This document shows, in pieces, positions 1 through 5,619 of a stretch of 9,647 nucleotides of DNA. The position numbers and the translations under genes are program-made. Source of the stretch: Bacteroidota bacterium (GTDB taxonomy: Bacteria; Bacteroidota; Bacteroidia; Flavobacteriales_F; PHOS-HE28). The notes under the pieces are model-generated. The model ran no database searches and had not been told where the DNA came from. It saw only the letters and a list, made by a program, of their open reading frames with translations. Numbering within the stretch: the first letter of the stretch is position 1; each line of letters starts with the position of its first letter. The stretch is taken from assembly GCA_963169595.1 (NCBI GenBank), contig CAUJFM010000144.1:1-9647 (forward strand), read 5' to 3'.

Positions 1-61
1 CCTGGCCCCGACTGGAAACCGCCAGCAGGGCCATCACCGGTCCGAGCATCACGCGCTGCAT
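1..61 (-). CDS. N-terminal fragment of an exported protein (runs off left edge)
   Basis: An ATG at 61 on the minus strand opens a frame that stays open to the window edge. It encodes 20 residues beginning MQRVMLGPVMALLAV and ending SSRGQ. This looks like a Bacteroidota signal peptide: a basic residue near the start, a hydrophobic core (MALLAV), then small residues and a Q at the probable cleavage site. A second ATG at 49 (MLGPVMALL) is an alternative start. It lies 75 bp downstream of the membrane-protein gene on the same strand, with a hairpin between the two. The mature protein lies outside the window, so no function can be given. The call rests on signal-peptide character and position only. 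Confidence 0.5.
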   Translation of the reverse strand, partial: MQRVMLGPVMALLAVSSRGQ

Positions 62-82
62 AGAACGAAGTTCACATGCGGG

Positions 83-115
83 GTCCGCGATCAGCTGACG
101 TCGGTCAGCACGGAC
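83..115 (-). terminator. Imperfect GC-rich hairpin between two minus-strand genes
   Basis: The arms GCTGAC (94-99) and GTCAGC (104-109) form a perfect 6-bp stem with a 4-base loop. The outer arms GTCCG (83-87) and CGGAC (111-115) can extend it across an unequal internal loop. It starts 21 nt past the stop codon of the membrane-protein gene and ends 21 nt before the next gene start. No T-run follows on the minus strand, so it is not a classical intrinsic terminator. It could equally be a 5' leader structure of the left-edge gene. Confidence 0.3.
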
Positions 116-136
116 AAGGACCTGCGAGGCGCCGTA

Positions 137-709
137 TCAGATCGACCTCTCCTCCTTGAACACCACGCGCTCCATGCCGGTCATCGGATCCTTCTCCACC
201 TTCGGCTTGGTGAACACCTGGTGTGCGAGATAGAGCGCCACACCACCGATGGACACGCTCAGGATCCGCCCGGTCAAGGTCCACAGATCCCCGCCATCCT
301 TCACCAGTTCGCTCAGGTCGTTCAACAGGCCGAAGGCCCCCGCCACGTTGCCCCAGCCGACCCATTCGAAGACCTGCCCCTGCCAGCGGTACAGGCTATA
401 CCCCATCAACAAGGAGGCGATGGGGACAAGGCTCAGATACGCCGTGGCCTGATCAGGGCCGATGGACCCGCTCAACAGAGGGCGTGCCAGGCGCAGCACC
501 GCGGATGCCGCGATCAAGCCCAGCAGGGTGAGGTGCAGGGTGCGGAAGCGCTCACGGGCCATCAACGAGGGCATGTACCGCACCACCTCGGCCACCTTCT
601 TCGGCTTGGCCTCGGGGAACTGCAGTAACAGATTGTCGAACACCTGCTGCTTGGGGATGCCGAACGACAGCAGCTCTTCCGCCTTGATCTTTATCGCCTT
701 GTTGCCCAT
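137..709 (-). CDS. Small four-helix membrane protein of unknown function
   Basis: This encodes 190 residues from an ATG at 709. Residues 1-55 are charged and helical, containing KQQVFDNLLLQFPEAKPKK followed by a V-x-x-M-P-S-L-x-A-R-E stretch, and probably sit in the cytoplasm. Hydrophobic segments follow at about 57-79, 88-109, 114-132 (less certain) and 143-166. The tail is charged (KPKVEKDPMTGMERVVFKEE). There is no signal peptide and no catalytic motif that I recognise. The N-terminal amphipathic stretch ahead of the membrane helices resembles unnamed Bacteroidota membrane proteins, but I cannot name a family. The gene is 104 bp downstream of the T9SS-cargo gene on the same strand; the gap holds two small hairpins, so it may be a separate transcript. 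Coding status is well supported by the sensible hydrophobicity pattern; the role is unknown. Confidence 0.82.
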   Translation of the reverse strand: MGNKAIKIKAEELLSFGIPKQQVFDNLLLQFPEAKPKKVAEVVRYMPSLMARERFRTLHLTLLGLIAASAVLRLARPLLSGSIGPDQATAYLSLVPIASLLMGYSLYRWQGQVFEWVGWGNVAGAFGLLNDLSELVKDGGDLWTLTGRILSVSIGGVALYLAHQVFTKPKVEKDPMTGMERVVFKEERSI

Positions 710-813
710 GGCATTACGAAGATCGCTGGACAGGACGTCCCGCAGGTGCCGGTCGGCACGCGCGGTTGCCGCTCATCCCAAGCGGTCCTCGTCCACCCTC
801 GCTCAGGGCGCGC
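710..813. other. Intergenic gap with two short hairpins
   Basis: This 104-bp gap lies between the stop of the T9SS-cargo gene (814) and the start of the membrane-protein gene (709). It holds two short inverted repeats. One is CCGCT (769-773) with AGCGG (781-785), 28 nt past the upstream stop. The other is GTGCC (746-750) with GGCAC (755-759). Neither is followed by a T-run on the minus strand. GATCTTCG lies 7 nt before the downstream ATG (minus strand, 724 to 717) and is a poor match to TAnnTTTG. The gap may separate two transcripts, but nothing in it is decisive. Confidence 0.3.
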
Positions 814-1866
814 TCACTGCAACACCAGGCGCTCCCAATGCGGCACGCCATCCACGAACACGCCCACATGGTACACACCAGGCGCGGCACCGGGCAGTGC
901 CACATGGATGCGGCGTTCCTGCTGCACGCGTTGTTCGGACACGATGCGACCGGCGGCATCCAGCACGCGCACCTGCACCAGGCCCGCAGCGCGGTCCAAG
1001 GTGATGGTGATGCCTTCCTCCGCACGCGTCGGGTTGGGCCAGAGGCGCATATCATTCGTGGACAGCGGCTCCATGCCCACCGTGCCGGTGATGGTGGTGT
1101 CGATGTTCACCACGATGCCAAAGGACGGGCCCCAGGCATCGTTGATGTCCTTCGCGCGAAGCCATAGCACGTGCACCCCGGCCGTCACCGGCACGGGGAT
1201 GCCACCGCCGCGCAGGGCCTCCAGCGCCGCGTTGAAGTTGTTGTCCGAGGCGAGCATCGGCGTGCCGTTGCCGGGGCCCGGATCATCGTTCACGTAGTAC
1301 TCCGCCGCGGCCACCTGGATCTCCGGGAAGGTGACCGTTCCGCCCATCACCTCCACCACCACCCGGAAGGGCAGGCTCCACGCACCGTTCACATCCTTGG
1401 AGCGGACGTGCAGCACATGCGCACCTTCGGCAGGGAGCACGGTGGTCTCGAGGGCGATGGCCTCCAGCGCACTGTTGAAGTCCCCATCAAAGGCCAGCAT
1501 CGGTGTGCCGCTGCCCTCGCCGGGGTCGCTGTCCCAGAAGAACTCGGCCTGGGTCACCTCGATGCTCGGCACGTCCACAGCGGAAGGGCCGATCTCCACC
1601 ACCGTGGTGAAGGTGGGCCCCCAGTTGTTCTGCTGGTCCTTCACGCGGATGCCCAGGATGTGCACGCCTGCCGGAGGCAGTGTGGTGGTCTGGAGCAGCA
1701 GCGATTCCAGGGCCGCGTTGAACGCGCCATCGGCCGCGCTCATCGGCAGCGCGTTGCCCGCACCGGGATCGGTGTCCCAGAAGTACTCGGCGTTGTCCAC
1801 GCGCTGGGCCGTGGCCGTGCCGAGGCACAGCACCCAGAGCGCGGCAAGCAGGTTGCGTGTGTTCAT
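814..1866 (-). CDS. Secreted three-repeat protein with T9SS C-terminal sorting domain
   Basis: This encodes 350 residues. A signal peptide spans 1-20 (MNTRNLLAALWVLCLGTATA, then Q). Three tandem repeats of about 71-73 residues follow at roughly 22-92, 103-173 and 183-255. Each runs from an A-E-[YF] opener through [DN]-x-D-P-G-x-G and P-M, then F-N-x-A-L-E, to G-V/A-H-[IV]-L-x-[IVL]-R-x-K-D and a beta strand. From about 272 the chain shows R-L-W-P-N-P, V-x-V-L-D-A-A-G-R and P-G-V-Y-H-V-G-V, ending ERLVLQ. That is the type A sorting domain (TIGR04183/PF18962) that directs passage through the T9SS outer membrane pore and usually cell-surface anchoring or release. The repeat family is widespread in Bacteroidota but, to my knowledge, has no assigned biochemical role. 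The start lies 18 bp after the beta-helix gene, so the two are probably co-transcribed. Confidence 0.93.
   Translation of the reverse strand: MNTRNLLAALWVLCLGTATAQRVDNAEYFWDTDPGAGNALPMSAADGAFNAALESLLLQTTTLPPAGVHILGIRVKDQQNNWGPTFTTVVEIGPSAVDVPSIEVTQAEFFWDSDPGEGSGTPMLAFDGDFNSALEAIALETTVLPAEGAHVLHVRSKDVNGAWSLPFRVVVEVMGGTVTFPEIQVAAAEYYVNDDPGPGNGTPMLASDNNFNAALEALRGGGIPVPVTAGVHVLWLRAKDINDAWGPSFGIVVNIDTTITGTVGMEPLSTNDMRLWPNPTRAEEGITITLDRAAGLVQVRVLDAAGRIVSEQRVQQERRIHVALPGAAPGVYHVGVFVDGVPHWERLVLQ
1102..1803 (-). repeat. Three tandem protein repeats (D-x-D-P-G-x-G type)
   Basis: Three units at approximately 1803-1591, 1560-1348 and 1320-1102 are spaced about 240 bp apart (80-81 residues). Their conserved cores are WDTDPGAGN, WDSDPGEGS and VNDDPGPGN. 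The third unit has lost the W-D opening (YYVNDDPG) and has a longer G-rich insert (LRGGGIPVPVTAG). The units have diverged at DNA level, so they are old protein repeats and not a recent tandem duplication. Confidence 0.85.
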
Positions 1867-1884
1867 GGTCGTGGCCGTTGGGGA

Positions 1885-3120
1885 TCAACGATCGAAGGCC
1901 ACGGCACGCACACGCAGGGTGCTGCCCTGACGTACGTTGAAGGGATGTCCGGCCATGTACACCCGCGCGGCACCGGTGTGCAGCGGGTGGAAGTTGGTGA
2001 GCGTGTAGCTGGCCCCATAGGCTCCGGCATCACCGATGGTGAGGTCCAGATCGTAGAAGGGTGCAGCGGGGTTGCCACCATTGATCGCCCCGGGTGCATT
2101 GGCGAAGGTGCCATCGGCGTTCAGGGTGATGGGCTGATTGATGGTGTTGTTGCCCTCGAACGTGAACCCCGTGCTGATGGGGATGCTCATGCCGGAGGCC
2201 ACATGGTTGAAGTACACGTTGATCTGGCCGTTGTTGCCGCTGTCGCGGTTGATCCCGCGGCTCGTTCCGTTCCACGTGCGTGTAATGGCGTTGTTCATCA
2301 CCTCCCAAATGGACCCCGAACCGGTGTTCGCCAGGCTGATCCCGTAGGTGGTGGAGTTGCCAGTGTACGCCGTGATGGTGTTGTTCCAGATCAGGTTCTG
2401 CACGCCGCTCGTGTTCCCGGCGTACACCTCGATACCCATCCAACCGTGCTGCACGTAGTTGTTGCGGATGTGGATCACCTGGTGCTGGGAGTTCACGAAA
2501 ATGCCCTCATAGCTCAAACTGCTCTTCACCTTGTTGCCCACGATCGCGCAGGTATCGAGCGGAAAGCCACCCACGTTGGGGGTCACACTGATGCCTTCAT
2601 CGCTGATGTTGCTGCCGTCGATGTCGTTGCCGATCACGTTGCCGTAGAACAGGCCCACCGTGCCGTTCTGCAGCGTGCAGCCCACCACGTCCACATCGAA
2701 GTACTGGCTGGCCAGCTGCACGCCGCCGTTCACGAAGTAGCTGTCGATCACCCGCACACGGGTGCCCCGCACCGCACTGGTGCCCGAGGCCGCCTGGATG
2801 CCACCGGCCGTATTGCGCATGCCGATGAGGGTGACCTGACGACCCGTGGCGGGCACGATGCTGTAGTTGCCCTGCACCACGAAGAAACCGTTGTCCGCAT
2901 AGCTCAGGAACTGCAGGCTCTTGTCCACGGTGATGTTCTCGATCCAGGGGATGTCGCCCGCGCGGTTCTTCACCAGGATGCGGTCGCCGTCCACCGCGGC
3001 GGCCACGGCACTGGCGATGTTGGGATAGGTGGGCGCGGAGCCGAACTCCTCCACGATACGGTCCACGGCGAAGGTGCTGAGGGTGGCACCGCCGAACAAC
3101 AGGGCAGCAAGCAGTCTCAT
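1885..3120 (-). CDS. Secreted right-handed parallel beta-helix protein without a sorting domain
   Basis: This encodes 411 residues from the ATG at 3120. An in-frame ATG at 3138 is possible, but it lies only 6 nt past the -7-like element, so the later start is preferred. Signal peptide: MRLLAALLFGGATLSTFA, then VDRIVEEF. Residues about 30-60 (YPNIASAVAAAVDGDRILV) form the usual opening of pectate-lyase-like beta-helices, followed by ENITVDKSLQFL. Residues about 100-330 are irregular N- and G-rich coils such as GCTLQNGTVGLFYGNVIGND and IRNNYVQHGWMGIEV. Residues 345-372 (NGGNPAAPFYDLD, then DAGAYGA) resemble the terminal cap of this fold. A tail of about 35 residues ends STLRVRAVAFDR. No lipobox, T9SS sorting domain or membrane helix is visible, and no catalytic triad can be assigned. 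Such proteins often bind or cleave polysaccharide. The protein should at least reach the periplasm; the route beyond is unclear. Confidence 0.85.
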   Translation of the reverse strand: MRLLAALLFGGATLSTFAVDRIVEEFGSAPTYPNIASAVAAAVDGDRILVKNRAGDIPWIENITVDKSLQFLSYADNGFFVVQGNYSIVPATGRQVTLIGMRNTAGGIQAASGTSAVRGTRVRVIDSYFVNGGVQLASQYFDVDVVGCTLQNGTVGLFYGNVIGNDIDGSNISDEGISVTPNVGGFPLDTCAIVGNKVKSSLSYEGIFVNSQHQVIHIRNNYVQHGWMGIEVYAGNTSGVQNLIWNNTITAYTGNSTTYGISLANTGSGSIWEVMNNAITRTWNGTSRGINRDSGNNGQINVYFNHVASGMSIPISTGFTFEGNNTINQPITLNADGTFANAPGAINGGNPAAPFYDLDLTIGDAGAYGASYTLTNFHPLHTGAARVYMAGHPFNVRQGSTLRVRAVAFDR

Positions 3121-3144
3121 GAGGGGGGTGTGATGCATGAGCGA

Positions 3145-3152
3145 CGAAAGTA
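3145..3152 (-). promoter_or_regulatory. Bacteroidota-type -7 element before the beta-helix gene
   Basis: The minus strand reads TACTTTCG, one base from TAnnTTTG, ending 24 nt before the ATG at 3120. The nearest TTG upstream leaves only 11 bp of spacing, not the usual 17-23, so the -33 element is poor. If real, it uncouples the beta-helix and T9SS-cargo pair from the regulator gene that ends 63 bp upstream. Confidence 0.45.
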
Positions 3153-3183
3153 GCCGTTCAGCACAATGGGCCATGCCGACCGC

Positions 3184-4674
3184 TCACCGCTCGTCCCGCT
3201 GGTCGGCCAGCAGCCGCTGCATGGCGGCATCGATGCGGCGGAAGCGCACCTCGCGGCCGGCCACCACGGGCCGCACCACCAACGGGCTCTCCCCCACCGC
3301 CGGATCGCGCAGGAAGCCCACCACCTTCTCGTTGGCGCCGTTCACCTCCAGGCCGATGCATACCGCCAGGCTCCGCTCGGGATCACGTCCCATGCGGCGC
3401 CCCAGGGCGATCACGAAGTACACCTGTCCACCCGGACCGCGGAACCGATGCGCTTCACACACCGGACCGACCGTGCTCCCGGACCCATCCCCTTCATGCA
3501 ACCGCGGGAAGAGCCCGGCACCCAGCCAGGCGCCCACCGCATCGTTCAGCATCTCGATCTCCAACGGGGGCATGCGCCGCTCCAGGAAGAGCTCCTTCAT
3601 GGGCAGCACGGACCCGCTGGTGCGGTCATGATCGAAGCGCTGGAAGAAGAGGCCCTGCACCCCCAGGTGCTGCGGCAGCAGGTTGGTGATGCGCAGCGCG
3701 AGCATCTCCGGCGTGGAGCTCCACCGCTCGAGCAGTTCCAGCATCCGGTCGCTGTGGAAGCGGCTTGCGGCGAGGAAGGCGCGCAAGTCCTCCACCACAG
3801 GCGCGGATGGCAGCAGCAGCGCACCACCGAAGTAGCTGGCCTTGCTGTTGTTGAGCAGGTGATCGAAACTGGTGGCCCGGGGCCAGGGGGTCATCAGCGC
3901 ACGCTGGCCCGTGAGCCCGAGGAAGGCATACCCAAGCTCCTTGGCGTACAGGAAGGCCTTCTGGTTATCGGCCAGCCGCGCGTTGATCAGCAGCTTGCGC
4001 CGTTCGGGAATGAAGACACTGCGGATGTGCACCAGTTCCGGATAGGCCTCCAGTCCGGTCTCCTCCACCACATAGCCGAACTCGTCGATGAGGAGGTCGC
4101 GGAGCCGACTGCCCGCAAGGGGCTCACGCTCCCCGATGCCATGCACCGCGCGGAAACGGCGCGCCTCCTCCTCCAGGTCCACGAAGTGGTTCGCATGCAG
4201 TTCCTGGTAGGACCGCAGCGCCGCGAAGTAGAAGTGCTCCTGCGAGAGGTTGTAGTTGGCCGCGATGCGCACCAGTGTGCTGATGAAGGCCGAGACCTTG
4301 GCGGGCGCATTGGCGATGAGCTCCACCAACTTGCCCCGGTCGATGCCGAAGAGGTCGAGCGGCACATCCTTCAGGATGCCCCCTTCCAGCAGCTCGCCCA
4401 CCGGGGCCAGGTGCTTGTCCAGCTTCAGGCTCACCAGCTGGTCGAAGGTGGTGCCCAACGCACCGGCCAGCGCCGCGAGCTTCTCGGCCTTGGGGTACTT
4501 GCGGCCCTTCTCGATCTCGTTCAGGTAGCTCACGGAAAGACCCGTCCGCTGACCCAGCTCGGCCAACGAAAGCCCTTTCGCCTGCCGCGCGCGTCGCAGC
4601 TTCAGGCCCAGGATCAGCCGGATGTCCTCCTCCTTCAGTTCCACGTCCGAAAAGTAGCGGGTTCCCCACAGCAT
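3184..4674 (-). CDS. XRE-family regulator of the ScfR/RamB/PrpR type with a degenerate IrrE-like domain
   Basis: This encodes 496 residues from the ATG at 4674. The frame is open upstream, but a start at 4746 would overlap the patatin gene by 47 bp; a GTG at 4644 is also possible. Residues 17-72 are a Cro/C1 helix-turn-helix with LSLAELGQRTGLSVSYLNEI as core. The middle resembles an IrrE/ImmA peptidase-like domain (PF06114), but where HExxH is expected it reads K-E-L-G-Y (245-249), so both zinc histidines are gone. The C-terminal third (about 320-490) matches the ScfRs domain (PF09856) in layout. Known relatives, such as mycobacterial RamB and PrpR, sense short-chain acyl metabolism and control acetate or propionate genes. 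The effector here is unknown. Two cysteines (C406, C439) lie in the C-terminal domain; whether they bind a cluster cannot be judged. It follows the patatin gene by 25 bp, probably in one operon. Confidence 0.88.
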   Translation of the reverse strand: MLWGTRYFSDVELKEEDIRLILGLKLRRARQAKGLSLAELGQRTGLSVSYLNEIEKGRKYPKAEKLAALAGALGTTFDQLVSLKLDKHLAPVGELLEGGILKDVPLDLFGIDRGKLVELIANAPAKVSAFISTLVRIAANYNLSQEHFYFAALRSYQELHANHFVDLEEEARRFRAVHGIGEREPLAGSRLRDLLIDEFGYVVEETGLEAYPELVHIRSVFIPERRKLLINARLADNQKAFLYAKELGYAFLGLTGQRALMTPWPRATSFDHLLNNSKASYFGGALLLPSAPVVEDLRAFLAASRFHSDRMLELLERWSSTPEMLALRITNLLPQHLGVQGLFFQRFDHDRTSGSVLPMKELFLERRMPPLEIEMLNDAVGAWLGAGLFPRLHEGDGSGSTVGPVCEAHRFRGPGGQVYFVIALGRRMGRDPERSLAVCIGLEVNGANEKVVGFLRDPAVGESPLVVRPVVAGREVRFRRIDAAMQRLLADQRDER

Positions 4675-4699
4675 GCCCCGTTGCAGGCAGCCAGACGCT

Positions 4700-5488
4700 T
4701 CACGACCGTTGCGCGGCGAACGCGGCTTCCAGCACCTTCCGGGCATGCGCGCGGCCGATGGCGCGGATGCGCTCCGCCCGGTGCAGGTCCAGGATCCCGA
4801 AGGCGGCCAGCTCGGGGGGCTCGATGTAGAGGCGGCAGCCCTCGGACGAACGCGCCACCACCTCGCGGAAGCTCAAGTGCACCGTGCGGTCGATGGTCTC
4901 CCGGAAGTTGAGCCGGCCGTTCAATGGGGCCAGCGGGTTCACATACACTGCGATGACTTCGGAGCGCTGGTCGTTGAAGGGCTCGATGGGCAGGTTGTTG
5001 CTGAGACCACCATCCACATAACGCCCCTGCCCGATGGCCACGGGCGGGAACAGCACGGGCACCGCGCTGGCCGCCAGCAGGGCCGGCACCAGCTCCCCTT
5101 CCCGCAACAGGCACTGCCGGCCGGTGGCCAGGTCGGTGATGCTCACGAAGAAGGGCATGGGCAGCTGCTCAATGCGTTGCACGGGCAGGGTGGCCTCGAG
5201 GAAGGACCGGATGCGGTTCTGCGTGAGGCGGTCACCGCGCAGGATGCGCCAGCGGCTGAAGATGCCGGGCACCTTGCGCCGCATCAGGTCCACCACCTCA
5301 CCGGGTGCCAGCCCGGCCGCGATGTAGGCCCCCACCAAAGCGCCCGCACTGGTGGCGCTGATCGCGCCCGGCACGATGCCGAACTCGGCGCAGGCCTCCA
5401 GCACACCCAGGTGCGCGAAGCCGCGCGCGCCTCCCCCGGAGAGCACAAATGGGGCCTCCTGGCTGTTGGAGCGCTGTCGTGGTTCCAT
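4700..5488 (-). CDS. Patatin-like phospholipase/acyl hydrolase with altered nucleophile elbow
   Basis: This encodes 262 residues and no signal peptide, so it is cytoplasmic or peripheral to the inner membrane. It is a patatin domain protein (PF01734) that should hydrolyse ester bonds in phospholipid or other acyl lipids through a Ser-Asp dyad. The oxyanion-hole loop is S-G-G-G-A-R-G (17-23), followed by FAHLGVLEA. The nucleophile is Ser47 in S-A-T-S-A-G-A; the usual G of G-x-S-x-G is Ala45 here (codon GCC). The catalytic Asp is Asp159 in Y-V-D-G-G-L-S-N-N-L-P-I. The LLAASAVPVLFPPV stretch before it is typical of bacterial rssA/YlbK-like single-domain patatins of about 260-300 residues. The gene reads away from the efflux operon and is followed 25 bp later by the ScfR-type regulator. 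The substrate is not predictable. Confidence 0.92.
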   Translation of the reverse strand: MEPRQRSNSQEAPFVLSGGGARGFAHLGVLEACAEFGIVPGAISATSAGALVGAYIAAGLAPGEVVDLMRRKVPGIFSRWRILRGDRLTQNRIRSFLEATLPVQRIEQLPMPFFVSITDLATGRQCLLREGELVPALLAASAVPVLFPPVAIGQGRYVDGGLSNNLPIEPFNDQRSEVIAVYVNPLAPLNGRLNFRETIDRTVHLSFREVVARSSEGCRLYIEPPELAAFGILDLHRAERIRAIGRAHARKVLEAAFAAQRS

Positions 5489-5502
5489 CGGCGGTGTTGG
5501 TC

Positions 5503-5510
5503 CAAAGGTA
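5503..5510 (-). promoter_or_regulatory. -7 element of the patatin-regulator operon
   Basis: The minus strand reads TACCTTTG, a perfect TAnnTTTG, ending 14 nt before the ATG at 5488. No TTG is found 17-23 bp upstream, so the -33 region is weak. The same octamer serves the divergent efflux operon. Confidence 0.6.
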
Positions 5511-5537
5511 CCCGGTCGGCGACCCGCACCAGCCTCT

Positions 5538-5558
5538 GTTCTGAATTATTGACAGAAC
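5538..5558. promoter_or_regulatory. Inverted repeat GTTCTG-N9-CAGAAC between the divergent promoters
   Basis: Perfect 6-bp arms (5538-5543 and 5553-5558) flank an AT-rich 9-bp spacer, midway between the two -7 elements. It could be a second regulator site, for example for the ScfR-type protein or MarR. Arms of this size arise by chance fairly often in a stretch this long, so support is weak. Confidence 0.25.
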
Positions 5559-5564
5559 TTAACT

Positions 5565-5579
5565 GTTGCATTTTGCAAC
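5565..5579. promoter_or_regulatory. Candidate MarR operator GTTGCA-TTT-TGCAAC
   Basis: A perfect 6-bp inverted repeat with a 3-bp spacer contains the TTG of the -33 element (5566-5568) and extends into the promoter spacer. It lies 41 nt upstream of the MarR start codon. Size and position fit the palindromic sites of about 15-20 bp bound by MarR dimers to block transcription of their own operon. Binding by this protein is inferred from position. Confidence 0.6.
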
Positions 5580-5593
5580 TTTATATACCTTTG
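5566..5593 (+). promoter_or_regulatory. Promoter of the MarR-RND efflux operon
   Basis: TTG at 5566-5568, a 17-bp spacer and TACCTTTG at 5586-5593 match the Bacteroidota consensus for primary sigma factor promoters (TTG, 17-23 bp, TAnnTTTG). The element ends 26 nt before the ATG at 5620, leaving a leader of about 20 nt. The -33 element is buried in the inverted repeat at 5565-5579, so a bound repressor would exclude RNA polymerase. Confidence 0.75.
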
Positions 5594-5619
5594 CATCGTT
5601 GTTCTCAGCAACCATTGAC

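Noticed and set aside
733..740. GGACGTCC palindrome in the 710-813 gap
   Set aside because: It is short, with no loop and no positional link to a promoter element. It is most likely chance in GC-rich sequence.
1867..1884. Possible frameshift splitting one beta-helix plus repeat protein into two genes
   Set aside because: The downstream protein has its own ATG and a complete signal peptide directly after the gap, so it is a true separate gene and not a broken fusion.
1171..3153. 660-codon open frame on the plus strand opposite the beta-helix and T9SS-cargo genes
   Set aside because: Its product is a low-complexity H-, V-, G- and R-rich chain with no domain logic. It spans two clearly real minus-strand genes and the gap between them. 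Long antisense frames are expected where GC-rich third positions remove stop codons from the opposite strand.
4675..4746. Upstream ATG start for the ScfR-type regulator, adding 24 residues
   Set aside because: It would overlap the patatin gene by 47 bp, and the added residues are rich in R, P, G and C and unlike the family. The ATG at 4674 gives clean 25-bp spacing.
3166..4911. 581-codon open frame on the plus strand opposite the regulator and patatin genes
   Set aside because: The chain is H-, Q- and R-rich, with no motif and no signal peptide, and it crosses the boundary between two real genes. It is an antisense shadow of codon bias.
5566..5619. Upstream in-frame TTG start for the MarR protein, adding 18 residues
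   Set aside because: The TTG is part of the -33 promoter element and the candidate operator, upstream of the likely transcript start. The ATG at 5620 gives a normal-length MarR protein.
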